The notes beneath the pieces are model-generated. The model saw only the letters and a program-made list of their open reading frames with translations. It was not told the DNA's origin and did no database searches. The position numbers were made by a program, and so were the translations under genes. A stretch of 64,000 bases of DNA from Larkinella terrae (GTDB lineage: Bacteria; Bacteroidota; Bacteroidia; Cytophagales; Spirosomataceae): contig NZ_WJXZ01000001.1 in NCBI RefSeq assembly GCF_009668025.1, positions 935,004 through 999,003 of the forward strand, in the 5' to 3' direction. Of this stretch, positions 19,416 to 28,465 are shown piece by piece; position 1 is the first letter of the stretch; each line of letters starts with the position of its first letter.

Positions 19416-22400
19416 TTATTTCGGGTAATAAACAGCCTCGGAATCAGCCCGCTGCGTATTCGTTCGGCGGAACGGCTCGCCCGGTTTCGGATTCCAGTGC
19501 AGCCAGCTATCCGGGTTTGTGGTCAACGGGTCACTCAGCCGACTTTCACCATTTTTGTTGATGGCCGAAACCGCGTATTCATAAACCAGTTTCCCAGTCA
19601 GCGCCGGGTCGTGGAAGGTCGAGTTGGGTCCGGTGTAAACCACCTGAAATTTGCTCGTTCCGGCCAACCGCCGGTACAATTGGTAAGTCGTGCAGCCCAG
19701 CACTTGCCCCCAGTTCAAATTTCCGGTGGCTAAATCCGCTTTCAGGCCGTCGGGGAAATGCGGTTTTTGAGCAATGAAATAAACCGGATAGGCCGGTGAG
19801 GGCTCACTCTGGTGGTCGCGGTTCAGGGCGATAACGCGGACGTGGGCTTTGGCCAGCGTATCCGGTTTCAAAACCGTAAAAGCGGTTTTGGCGGTTTCGC
19901 CCAGCGTCTGCCAGGAATCGCCGTTGTCGCGGCTGATTTCGATGCGATAACCGGCTGCTCCGGCGGAAGGCGTAAAAAACACGGCTGTTTTTCCGTGGTC
20001 ATTTTCCGACGATTGAATGGCCGAACGCACCGGAACGGGCTGCCCCGCCGTCAGTTGCCAGCTGTGCTGCCCCGCCGGAAACGGAATCGAAAAACCGCCC
20101 GCTTTCCATTCCAGCGGCTGTTTTTTTCCGTCGATATACAGCGCAAGGCCCGGCGCAAGGTCACCGTTCCACTGCACCGAAACAGTGGCCGGACGCGGGC
20201 TGAAAAACGTTCCATCCACCCAACCCTTCGGTTTGACCGATGCGCTAAGGCCCGCATCCGTATCACTGACCGTAAGCGTCAAGGTGCCGTTGCCAATCCG
20301 CTGGCCGTGAAACAGCACCAGTTCCTGCCTCCCATCGGGCTGGACCCGAATGAAGCCCGCCGTTCCTGAAAACCGCCATTGATCTTCCTGAAAATCAACC
20401 GGATTGTCGTTTCTGAAAATATAATCCACCTGATTGGCGGGCGTTTTGACCCGGCATCCATAGGCCGTTGGTTCCAAGGCAAACCCTTTTTTGTGCGACA
20501 CAAAAACCGTAAAATCGCCCAGGCCGTCGAACCAGACGCCTTTCGACTCCGCGCCGGTAACCTGGGTTTTGTTTAATTTGTCCCGCCCGGTTCCGACTCG
20601 CACGATTTCCAGCGTCGGCAGGTCTTCGTCGGGGTGCGTGAACCACGAGAACCGCCCGCCGATGTTGTTGTTGTAAACGTCGTCGTAGGTGATAAAATAG
20701 TCTTTATCGACCAACATGATGCTCCGGCTCTGGTAGTCGGGCCAGGCATAACTGCTTTTTTCCGAGGACGTAATTTCCGTAAACTGGCCGATGCCGAGGT
20801 TGTAGAGCGGTCGGTGCAGCCCGTTCATGCCGATCGACTTGAAATGGCCGTCCTTGAAAACGCCGAAATTGGTCATCAAATCGGTGTCCTGCACCTTGCG
20901 GTCGCCAACATCCTCGCGGCCGTTGTGGCTGTACGATTTGCCCCCGGCGTAAAAATAAATACCGCCCGTGCCGCCCTGTGCCGGAACACCCCAGCGGTAA
21001 TTCGGCCCCTCGTCGATCTGGCTCAGGTGAACGGAAAGCTCCTCCGGCGTATCGACGCCCGCGCGCAGAATGGTCCCGTAACCAGTCAGCTTGATGCTTT
21101 TGAAATCCGGTTTTGTTCCCCGGTCATACCGTCCTTTTGGGTACATGACCTGCTGAAAAGCTTCGTGGCTGGCGTAAAACGCTTCCTGATCGTCGTCGGT
21201 CGGTTTGGCAACATACCGCAAATGCTCGGCCAAAAGCGGATCGTAATGGTTCAATAAATTCCCGAGCATCCAGAGCGAACTCGGCGCTTTCCGGCGGGCG
21301 GCATGGGCGCCCTGCGGAGGATGAATCCGGCGCGGCCCTTCCGGTTTGGTCACGATGCCCCAGAAGTGATAGTCCAGGCTACCGTTCGGATTACGGTAAA
21401 AATCCAGCGATTCGCCATTGTACGGAGCGGATAATGCGTTCAGAATCCAGTTGCCGATGGCGCTCACCTGCGGCCCCGCCAGACGGTTTTTGCCCGGCTG
21501 TGACTGGTTCAGCAAAAACGACGCCCGGATCGTGGACCGAAAAAAGCCCCAGACGTAGGTGCCCAGGTTTTCCGTCCAGCGACCGCCCTGCGCACCCCAG
21601 GTTTTCACCGTGGGGCGGGTGTGGTAATGCGTATTCAAATCCACGTACTTTTCGAACAGATCGGCCCAGTTGGCAGCCTCGGGGTGGTTCGGAAACTGGT
21701 AGGCCGTCATGGCCGGAATGCTTTTCACATCGGCCAGAAAGTTGGGATGCCCGCTGAGCATGTACCGCATCGGCATGTATTCCTCGTCGGCGGCCACGTA
21801 GGTATGAAACAGGAACATGGCCGTCACGCGGGCTTTCTCGTCCGGGTTCAGGGCGGGGTAAAACCGGTTCAGGGCGTCGATCCATTTCTCGAAAAACTGC
21901 CGGGCGGGCACCGGGCCGTAGCCGCTGTTCTGCCGGGTTCCGCTGAAAGGCAACTCCGAGACGTAATAATTGCCCAGGAAATCCCGAATAAAATCCGCCC
22001 TGGTGTTGAGTTTGCCTTCCTGGAACAAAACCGGGGCTGCGGGCAGCGAGTCCGGGTAGGTCAGCTGCCAGTTTTTGATTTTGTCGAGGTGAATCGTGCC
22101 GTAGCGGTTTTGCAGAAACGCGTTGTACGAAAGCTGCGAAATTTCGGCCTTGTAGGTAAAGCCGAACGGGTGTTGCTGAGGCTGATTTTTCGTTTCCAGC
22201 TCGTTCATGTACGCAATGTCCTGCTGATGCGGATAGCAACTCAAGGCAACCGACCGACTGCCTTCCGAAACCGGAAATTCCCAGGAAAGCAGCTTATTGC
22301 GGTAGAAAAACCGGATGTTCAGGATGCGGGATGAGTGCCAGATGCTGTAATCGCTGTCGTTCCAGCCGCTCAGATCGTTGGCAAAAACGCCGACCGACTG

Positions 22401-23426
22401 CCCGGTTTTTTCGTCCCAGAACAGCGTGGACGTTACGGTTCGTTCGGCCGGCCAGGGTTCAAACATCCCGATTTCGAACGGGATTTTTCCGACTTCGCCG
22501 TCGGGCATGATGCCGTGGTGGTAATTCAGTTTCGTCTGGTCGATGGTTTCCCAGTTGAATCGCCCAAAACCGGGGCTGGCACTGTAGGTTTGCTGCTGCG
22601 GGCTGGCTCCGGCCGTCGTGACGGTGCCGGGTCGGCCAAAGGGATGGTTCGGTGCCTGCCGATGCGTGGGCTGAAACTGGGTCCAGTCGAGCCGCCAGTG
22701 CACGTTGTCTTCCGGTTGGAGGCCGGTCATTTCTTCCCGGATTTCCAGAAAATCGTAGCCCTGAATGCATTTCACCGTTGCTTTGTACGAAGCCCCGCTA
22801 GCGAAGCGGTAAGTAATTCGGTACGTTACAAAAAGCGGCCCGGCCGACAGTTGTTCCGTTTCGATTTTCTGCACTTTTTTAGTTTTTGTTACGAGTTCCG
22901 ATTTTCCCATCGCCGATTTCCCCGCCTGAAAAAGCTGCATCACCGGCCCCGGAACCGGCCCGGAAGCGGGCAAGGAAGCCGGAATCCGAACGCTTAGTTT
23001 ATCCGTCCGAATCAGAATCGTTTCACCTTCTTTCGTTTCGCTCAGCGAAATTGCCGACGGCGTCGAATTTCCCGGCGTCAATACGAACGTTCGGGTTCCG
23101 CCGGATGGCAGGTCACTGAGCACACTGAGGGTGGTCAGCGTTTTTCCGTCCGGCGTTTTCCGAAAGTCCGAAAACTGGAAGGGTACGGTTTTTTCCGATT
23201 CTTTTTCGACCAGACTGAAGTCCTTCGCATCGACCGGCTGATCGAACTGAACCGGGTAATTCAGCAGCGTCCGGGGCCACCAGTAAAACGGATGCCGCAA
23301 CTGGTCTTTCAAGACAAAAACCGCCTGTCCGTTTTCAAAACGAACCGGCGGAGTGGTCGCCAAAGCGGCTGAGAACGGAATCAGAAGCAGACCGACCCAT
23401 AAGCGGCATTTTAACAGGTACTTCAC
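19416..23426 (-). CDS. Large secreted enzyme-like protein of the polysaccharide locus, unknown family, with C-terminal FN3 repeats
   Basis: 1336 residues with a signal peptide (cleavage near ALAT, residue ~24). The N-terminal third is strand-rich; the middle (about 550-850) is helix-rich and aromatic (NWADLFEKYVDLNTHYHTRP, WTENLGTYVWGFFRSTIRASF), like an alpha/alpha toroid; then a long beta-sandwich region with KSYSHNGREDVGDRKVQ and YFITYDDVYNNN, which recalls the C-terminal sheets of heparinase-type lyases. Two fibronectin III domains follow (FTPSAGAAGYRIEISRDNG and LNWGQVLGCTTYQLYRR). The layout suggests a polysaccharide lyase or hydrolase acting outside the cell, but I cannot place it in a CAZy family. 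It lies downstream of the susCD enzymes, 93 bases ahead of the regulator gene. Confidence 0.6.
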   Translation of the reverse strand: MKYLLKCRLWVGLLLIPFSAALATTPPVRFENGQAVFVLKDQLRHPFYWWPRTLLNYPVQFDQPVDAKDFSLVEKESEKTVPFQFSDFRKTPDGKTLTTLSVLSDLPSGGTRTFVLTPGNSTPSAISLSETKEGETILIRTDKLSVRIPASLPASGPVPGPVMQLFQAGKSAMGKSELVTKTKKVQKIETEQLSAGPLFVTYRITYRFASGASYKATVKCIQGYDFLEIREEMTGLQPEDNVHWRLDWTQFQPTHRQAPNHPFGRPGTVTTAGASPQQQTYSASPGFGRFNWETIDQTKLNYHHGIMPDGEVGKIPFEIGMFEPWPAERTVTSTLFWDEKTGQSVGVFANDLSGWNDSDYSIWHSSRILNIRFFYRNKLLSWEFPVSEGSRSVALSCYPHQQDIAYMNELETKNQPQQHPFGFTYKAEISQLSYNAFLQNRYGTIHLDKIKNWQLTYPDSLPAAPVLFQEGKLNTRADFIRDFLGNYYVSELPFSGTRQNSGYGPVPARQFFEKWIDALNRFYPALNPDEKARVTAMFLFHTYVAADEEYMPMRYMLSGHPNFLADVKSIPAMTAYQFPNHPEAANWADLFEKYVDLNTHYHTRPTVKTWGAQGGRWTENLGTYVWGFFRSTIRASFLLNQSQPGKNRLAGPQVSAIGNWILNALSAPYNGESLDFYRNPNGSLDYHFWGIVTKPEGPRRIHPPQGAHAARRKAPSSLWMLGNLLNHYDPLLAEHLRYVAKPTDDDQEAFYASHEAFQQVMYPKGRYDRGTKPDFKSIKLTGYGTILRAGVDTPEELSVHLSQIDEGPNYRWGVPAQGGTGGIYFYAGGKSYSHNGREDVGDRKVQDTDLMTNFGVFKDGHFKSIGMNGLHRPLYNLGIGQFTEITSSEKSSYAWPDYQSRSIMLVDKDYFITYDDVYNNNIGGRFSWFTHPDEDLPTLEIVRVGTGRDKLNKTQVTGAESKGVWFDGLGDFTVFVSHKKGFALEPTAYGCRVKTPANQVDYIFRNDNPVDFQEDQWRFSGTAGFIRVQPDGRQELVLFHGQRIGNGTLTLTVSDTDAGLSASVKPKGWVDGTFFSPRPATVSVQWNGDLAPGLALYIDGKKQPLEWKAGGFSIPFPAGQHSWQLTAGQPVPVRSAIQSSENDHGKTAVFFTPSAGAAGYRIEISRDNGDSWQTLGETAKTAFTVLKPDTLAKAHVRVIALNRDHQSEPSPAYPVYFIAQKPHFPDGLKADLATGNLNWGQVLGCTTYQLYRRLAGTSKFQVVYTGPNSTFHDPALTGKLVYEYAVSAINKNGESRLSDPLTTNPDSWLHWNPKPGEPFRRTNTQRADSEAVYYPK

Positions 23427-23767
23427 TTAAAAAAACAGGGTTTAGGAATAAAGGAAATTCATTCAGCTCAAATCATGTATTGCGGACCGTTTGAGAAAAG
23501 ATGAAAGAATAAATTAGTGATTTTTAACCAATTAGTCGTTTATCTTTTCTCTTTCATCTTGATATAATCTGATAGCTGATCATTCGGTTGATTAAGTGCC
23601 ACAGGTACGACATATTTGTAGTAACCCTGGCTACTTGAGGCCTATCGCGTGCCTTCAGGTACGCAATTGGCAGTGCCCGTTGCGTACCTGAAGGCACGCG
23701 TGATTTTATACTTACACTTTTCTACAAACATTTGACCGCTAAGCGGTCGATATTCTCTTCGCCCGGA
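23427..23767. other. 341-bp gap with two inverted repeats
   Basis: No gene seen. It contains an imperfect hairpin (23498-23513 with 23539-23560) and a perfect 21-bp hairpin (23646-23666 with 23680-23700, listed separately). It separates the SGNH gene from the 1336-residue enzyme gene, so the latter may have its own promoter here. Confidence 0.6.
23646..23700. repeat. Perfect 21-bp inverted repeat
   Basis: Arms 23646-23666 and 23680-23700 (CGCGTGCCTTCAGGTACGCAA-type) are exact complements around 13 bases. No T-run follows on either side, so it is more like a palindromic repeat element than a terminator. It sits between two leftward genes. Confidence 0.75.
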
Positions 23768-25042
23768 TTACTTCACCAGCTCTCCGACCAGCAACACCGA
23801 ATTGACAAACCAGCCAAAACCGGCGTAATCGTCCGGGTTGGTGATGGTAATATTCTTTTTCTTCATGATTTCGGCTTTGTCGAACGGTTTTCCGCTCACC
23901 CGAAACGTCGCTTCGTGTTCGCCCTCGGACAGGTCTTTCAGGAAAAATGTGTTCTTCCGGTAGTTGTTGCACCACTGATCGAACCGGTACACGTCAACGG
24001 GCGGTTTGCCATCTACGATCACTTCGACAATTCCGGTTTTGGGACCGATTACGTCGTAAACGCCGAACGTATTTCCTCTGAATTTCACCGTAAACGACGC
24101 ATCCGGCGGATTTGCCCCGGCCAGTTCGGGCATAAATTTGTCGAATTTCTGGCGCAACTCGTTCGTCGCGGGCAGAATCTCCCATGAACCACTCCGGCGT
24201 AGCTTCGACAACGGAATCAACTGGGCCGACTCCCAATTGTCCTTTTCCAGCGCCGGGGGCAGCGCGTGCGGTTTTTGCCCCACTTTGTCCTCCAGCTTTT
24301 TCATGAAATTGATGACCGAATGGGCGTAAATCGGATGCCCGGACAGCGGGAGCGGATGGGTTTTATCCTGCGTAAAAACTACCTTGCCGAGATGATCAAC
24401 CGGGTTACCGGTAAACACCAGTTTGCCCGCTTCCAGCAACCGGATCACTTCCACACCCAGGTGAAGCGACGGAATCCGGTAGTGGTCGGCCACCTGTTCC
24501 ATCGCCACCGCCGAGTGCTGGTACCGGCCTTTGCGCAGCGTTTCCACCACGTTTTCGGCAATGGTATACACGAAACAGATATCCGCCGACGGATATTTTT
24601 TCCAGGTTTTCCGGACAATTCCCTCGATGGTTTTTCGGATTTCTGCCTCCGTTCGCCCGTAATCGTTGACCGCAAATTCGACAAACACCAGATCGGGCTG
24701 GTGGCTCAGTACGTCCTGCTCCATTCGGAAAACGCCCAGGTCCGAACCGGTGCCGCCGATGGTCGCGTCGATTTGCCGGAACGGAGTCAGCGGATAATTG
24801 GCGCGAAACCAGTTGAAAGTCAGGTCCCGCCAGCCGTCTTTGGCTTCGGTGATGCTGCCGCCGATGTAGGCAATCCGCACGTCCTGCCCCGACTGGATTT
24901 TGCGGAAAAAGTTCGGCAAACCACCCCGCTCGTGGGATTCGACCAACGCGTTCGTGCCATTCCGGGTCGGATGACCGGAAACCGGCCCGGAATAGCACGA
25001 ACAAAGCCAGATGAGCAGGAAGAGAAATCGGTTGGCGGTCAT
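23768..25042 (-). CDS. Secreted SGNH/GDSL-type hydrolase
   Basis: 424 residues. The N-terminal signal sequence contains LCSC, which could serve as a lipobox. The SGNH blocks are visible: GGSIT (nucleophile Ser 63), GGTGSDLGV (oxyanion Gly, about 96-104), EFAVNDYG (Asn 126) and the DKTHP motif with Asp 226 and His 229. This is the catalytic pattern of carbohydrate esterases that remove acetyl or similar groups from polysaccharides. A second, strand-rich domain of about 150 residues (from ~270) may bind carbohydrate. It is the last gene of the apparent susC-susD-lyase-esterase operon (30-base spacing), in line with deacetylating the polymer before or while the lyases act. Confidence 0.85.
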   Translation of the reverse strand: MTANRFLFLLIWLCSCYSGPVSGHPTRNGTNALVESHERGGLPNFFRKIQSGQDVRIAYIGGSITEAKDGWRDLTFNWFRANYPLTPFRQIDATIGGTGSDLGVFRMEQDVLSHQPDLVFVEFAVNDYGRTEAEIRKTIEGIVRKTWKKYPSADICFVYTIAENVVETLRKGRYQHSAVAMEQVADHYRIPSLHLGVEVIRLLEAGKLVFTGNPVDHLGKVVFTQDKTHPLPLSGHPIYAHSVINFMKKLEDKVGQKPHALPPALEKDNWESAQLIPLSKLRRSGSWEILPATNELRQKFDKFMPELAGANPPDASFTVKFRGNTFGVYDVIGPKTGIVEVIVDGKPPVDVYRFDQWCNNYRKNTFFLKDLSEGEHEATFRVSGKPFDKAEIMKKKNITITNPDDYAGFGWFVNSVLLVGELVK

Positions 25043-25072
25043 GAAATTGCTACGGTTTTAGGGTCAGTACAC

Positions 25073-27028
25073 TTATTTGGCCGGGCGCGGGATGGTGCCT
25101 TGCGGATTCCTTTTCACCACGGGCAGGCTGGCGGTCCAGTCGACCTGAATCGTTGACGGTCCGGTTTGAATGGCCAGTAAACGGTTGTCCATCCGGATAA
25201 CCGGGCTTTCGATCATCGGCCACTGGTCCGCAGACTTTTCCGGTTTGCCATTGACCCAGATCAACGGCACTGAGCGGGCCAGTCCGTCGGCGTCCACCGG
25301 CAAACCCGGTTGGTATTGCATCCGAATTTTAGCGCCTTTTGAGTTCTGATAAGTGAGAACCATCGTGTTCCAGTCGACCGAAACCGGGTTGCGGGGCAAT
25401 TGGCTCACAAATTTTTGGAAACTACCGAAATCGGCTTCCGTTCCCACTTCAAAAATAAAACCGGTTTTTGGCCCTTCGCTTTTGACGACGTTGAATCCTT
25501 CCAGCCCCTTTTCGGTCAGGTTGGTGTGGAGAACGTACGGTTTCAGTGGTTTGATGCCGATGTACGTTTTCCCTTCCCGGAGGAAAAGCCAGCCGCCCGT
25601 TTCAACTTTTTCGTCGACGGATTTCGGATACCGCAACGCGCCCCAGTTCAGCAGGTTATTGGCGTGGCCGTCGCGCCAGGCCCATTTTTCCTTGCTGGGC
25701 TGGTTGGGCCAGGGGTCTTTCTGCGGAATGTCGAACAGCATGATTGCGGTATTCTGTTCCTGCGCGGTCTGCTGAAAAGGCGAAACCGTGCCTTTGTGCC
25801 AGGTGTCGGGCGTGCGGTCCGGGTGGTCGCCGTCGCTGTACCAGTACGGGTGGAAGCAATTCAGGTAATTGAACCGGTCGGTGCTGCTCCAGACGATGTT
25901 GAACCCGTTGGCATCGTGGTCGGCGTAATCGCCCCCCGGCACCCAACGGAAATTGCCGCTGCCAATCGCGTATTGCTGCGTCCGGTACCCATTCCGCAAC
26001 ATCATGTGCGGCCGGGCCCGCTCCCCGGCGTAGGGGCCAAAGGTCGAAGCCGATGATTTCAGCGCAAAAGGGGCGGTTTTTCCTTCCGCCAGCCCGAAAA
26101 AAACCGCATCCGGAATGACGTTGGAAAGCGCGGTGTAAATGGCGTAGCTGGTTTCCCAGTAATTCGTAAAATCCTGAATTTTAACGGATTCGGTGTTTGG
26201 CCCCCAGCCCCAGTACAGCCAGTTCTGGTAGAGCGTGCCGGTTACGTACGGGTCTTTGGGCTGGTAATCTTCCTGGGTATTCATCCGGCCATAAGGGGCC
26301 AGCGTGCGGCCTTCAAAATTATTCAGGGCCTGCAACGACCATTTGTAGAGCAGATACGCTTCGGCGATGGCTTTCATCTCCGGGTCCTGCGCAAACTCCT
26401 GCAAAATCGCCACCGGGAAATTCATCGTAATCTCGTAGGTCGTTGAGAGGTATTCCGTGTAGCCTTTGGCGTAGACGTTTTTAAAGGTTTTGCGCAGCCG
26501 CTCCTTCATCTCGGCCATCAGTTGGGCGCTGGTCATGCCGTTGGCCCACTTCGCGTCCGGAAAATACTGCCCGAACAGGTAGGCACTGGTCCACATCATG
26601 GTGGCGTGGTTTTCGGTACCGTGGCCCAGAAATCCTTCCCCGTCTTTTTTATCTTCTTTGGCCAGCCGTTCGGCATCTTTCTGAATTACCGCAACCTGTT
26701 CCGACGTAAAACAATGCCGAAACCGCCCCAGGGCCAGCGCAACGCCCGGAAAATCGAACATCGTTTGCTGCGGATGGTGCAGGATGTTGGTGATGTAGTT
26801 GATCGCGACGGTGTCTTTCGGGTTGTTCCAGAGCCGGGCGCAGGCTTTGGGCAGGTTGTGTTTGCCCCGCGTGCTGCTATCCGCCACCAGGCGGGCATCG
26901 TGCAGGCCTTTTAGCAGCCATTGCCGACGGTTTTCGAACGTAGATAGATCCTGCGCCGGGAGCATTCCCGAAACCAGTACACCAAAAACCGCTAAAAACC
27001 ACCCTGTTTTCGTCTGTTTACCTTTCAT
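25073..27028 (-). CDS. Secreted lyase-like enzyme (alpha/alpha toroid plus beta-sandwich) of the polysaccharide locus
   Basis: 651 residues with a signal peptide ending near PAQDL. The first half is helical, with TENHATMMWTSAYLFGQYFPD around residue 145-165 and YLSTTYEITMNFPVAILQ around 207-225; a paired Asn-His plus a later Tyr is the catalytic arrangement in several alpha/alpha-toroid polysaccharide lyases. The second half is strand-rich (QQYAIGSGNFRWVPGGDYADHD, MLFDIPQKDPWP, GWLFLREGKTYIGI), like a lyase beta-sandwich. A lyase cleaving uronic-acid-containing chains by beta-elimination is the best guess, though the exact CAZy family is not recognised. It starts 10 bases after the susD gene, so it is co-transcribed. 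Confidence 0.6.
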   Translation of the reverse strand: MKGKQTKTGWFLAVFGVLVSGMLPAQDLSTFENRRQWLLKGLHDARLVADSSTRGKHNLPKACARLWNNPKDTVAINYITNILHHPQQTMFDFPGVALALGRFRHCFTSEQVAVIQKDAERLAKEDKKDGEGFLGHGTENHATMMWTSAYLFGQYFPDAKWANGMTSAQLMAEMKERLRKTFKNVYAKGYTEYLSTTYEITMNFPVAILQEFAQDPEMKAIAEAYLLYKWSLQALNNFEGRTLAPYGRMNTQEDYQPKDPYVTGTLYQNWLYWGWGPNTESVKIQDFTNYWETSYAIYTALSNVIPDAVFFGLAEGKTAPFALKSSASTFGPYAGERARPHMMLRNGYRTQQYAIGSGNFRWVPGGDYADHDANGFNIVWSSTDRFNYLNCFHPYWYSDGDHPDRTPDTWHKGTVSPFQQTAQEQNTAIMLFDIPQKDPWPNQPSKEKWAWRDGHANNLLNWGALRYPKSVDEKVETGGWLFLREGKTYIGIKPLKPYVLHTNLTEKGLEGFNVVKSEGPKTGFIFEVGTEADFGSFQKFVSQLPRNPVSVDWNTMVLTYQNSKGAKIRMQYQPGLPVDADGLARSVPLIWVNGKPEKSADQWPMIESPVIRMDNRLLAIQTGPSTIQVDWTASLPVVKRNPQGTIPRPAK

Positions 27029-27038
27029 AGAAAACGGA

Positions 27039-28445
27039 TCAGTAGCCCGGATTTTGTTTCAACACACCCTGCATTTTGTCGATTTCCGTCTGCGGCAGCG
27101 GAAACAGCAGCCAGTTCTCGTTCGCGTTCAGGCCAATGGCTTTCAGGGCCTCAACGGCGGTGCCGGTCCGGACCAGATCGAACCAGCGGACGCATTCAAA
27201 CATCAGTTCACTGCGCCGTTCTTTCTGCATCGCCACCCGGAAACTGGCCAGATCCGGCACCTGAGCGGGCGTCAGGTCTTTCAAACCGGCCCGTTTCCGC
27301 ACCTGATTCAACAACGCGAGCGACTCGGTGTTTACTTTTCCGTCTACTTCCGACAACACTTCCGCATGTAGCAGCAGCACATCCGTGTACCGCTGGACAG
27401 GAAAATCCATGCCCGATTCGGTCGAAGCGCGGTCGTAACCGTAATCGAACTTGGTGTTGTTCAGTGCTTCAATCCTGGTTCCTTCCAGCGTGGTGAATTC
27501 CTTCGCGATGTTGAAATCCCGGCGGAGGTCGCCCGTTTCGTAGGATTCGTACACACCCTTTTCAAACACCGGATTGCCGCCGTAAGCCGGGTTAAACTGC
27601 CGCTGGTACTGCGTGCTTTCGCCAATCCCGCCGATTTTAAACTTCGCCCCCAGAATCACCTCCTTGCCGCGCTCGTTTTCCAGCGAAAAAATCTCCGCGT
27701 ACGTCGGCGCAAAGGCATACTGACCGCTTTTGATGACACTTTCCAGCAGCGGTTTGGCGTCGGCCCAGTGGTTTTCCTTCAGCGGAACACCGCTCATGGT
27801 GATGTAGGCCCGGGCCAGTTCCACTTCGGCGGCCTGTTTCGAAATCCGGCCGTTCTGAGCCGCTGTGAGGGTCGCGGGCAACGCTCCGATGGCCGCCGTC
27901 AGGTCCTTCGTAATCTGGCCGTACACCTCCTTGATCGGCGAACGTCCGATTAGCAGGGCCTCGCTGGTGGAAACTTCTTTCAGCACCAGCGGTACATCCC
28001 CGAAAATCCGGACGAGGGCGAAATACCCGTACGCCCGAAAAAACTGCGCTTCCCCTTTGATCCGGTTCCTGACGGCTTCATCCATCGAAACGGCGTCGAT
28101 GCGTTCCAGAATGAGGTTCGAATACGTAATCATCTGGTACATCGTGTTCCACATCGTGGAGGTCGTGTTCGACTGAAACGTGTTGTTACTGATCTCGGCG
28201 TACGAATACATGATGTGGGTGTAGGTGTCGGCCCGAAACTCGTTGTACTCGGTCCACATCGTCGAGTGAACGCCCTGAAAGACGTTGTAAACACCCACAA
28301 TCGCCGTCTCGAAATCCTTCTGGCTTTTGTAGAAGGAGTTGAGGTTAGCCGACGAAATCGGATTCAGGTCGATAAAGTCTTCTTTGCAGGCCGTCTGGCT
28401 CAAACTTAGCGCGGCCGCAACCAGTAAAATCGAATATTTTTTCAT
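27039..28445 (-). CDS. SusD/RagB family glycan-binding lipoprotein (pair 1)
   Basis: 468 residues from Met at 28445, chosen to put the signal peptide and lipobox (SQTACKEDFIDL) at the N-terminus; the longer frame to 28469 gives an unlikely leader. SusD features include the SANLNSFYKSQKDFETAIVGVYN segment (early helices), GEAQFFRAYGYFALVRIFGDVPLV, and the C-terminal ERRSELMFECVRWFDLVRTG with LLFPLPQTEIDKM. SusD proteins sit on the outer surface as lids over SusC receptors and bind oligosaccharides. The gene starts 20 bases after the susC stop, followed by the lyase-like gene after 10 bases. Confidence 0.92.
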   Translation of the reverse strand: MKKYSILLVAAALSLSQTACKEDFIDLNPISSANLNSFYKSQKDFETAIVGVYNVFQGVHSTMWTEYNEFRADTYTHIMYSYAEISNNTFQSNTTSTMWNTMYQMITYSNLILERIDAVSMDEAVRNRIKGEAQFFRAYGYFALVRIFGDVPLVLKEVSTSEALLIGRSPIKEVYGQITKDLTAAIGALPATLTAAQNGRISKQAAEVELARAYITMSGVPLKENHWADAKPLLESVIKSGQYAFAPTYAEIFSLENERGKEVILGAKFKIGGIGESTQYQRQFNPAYGGNPVFEKGVYESYETGDLRRDFNIAKEFTTLEGTRIEALNNTKFDYGYDRASTESGMDFPVQRYTDVLLLHAEVLSEVDGKVNTESLALLNQVRKRAGLKDLTPAQVPDLASFRVAMQKERRSELMFECVRWFDLVRTGTAVEALKAIGLNANENWLLFPLPQTEIDKMQGVLKQNPGY

Positions 28446-28465
28446 GATGCTGGACGGTTTAGGAA

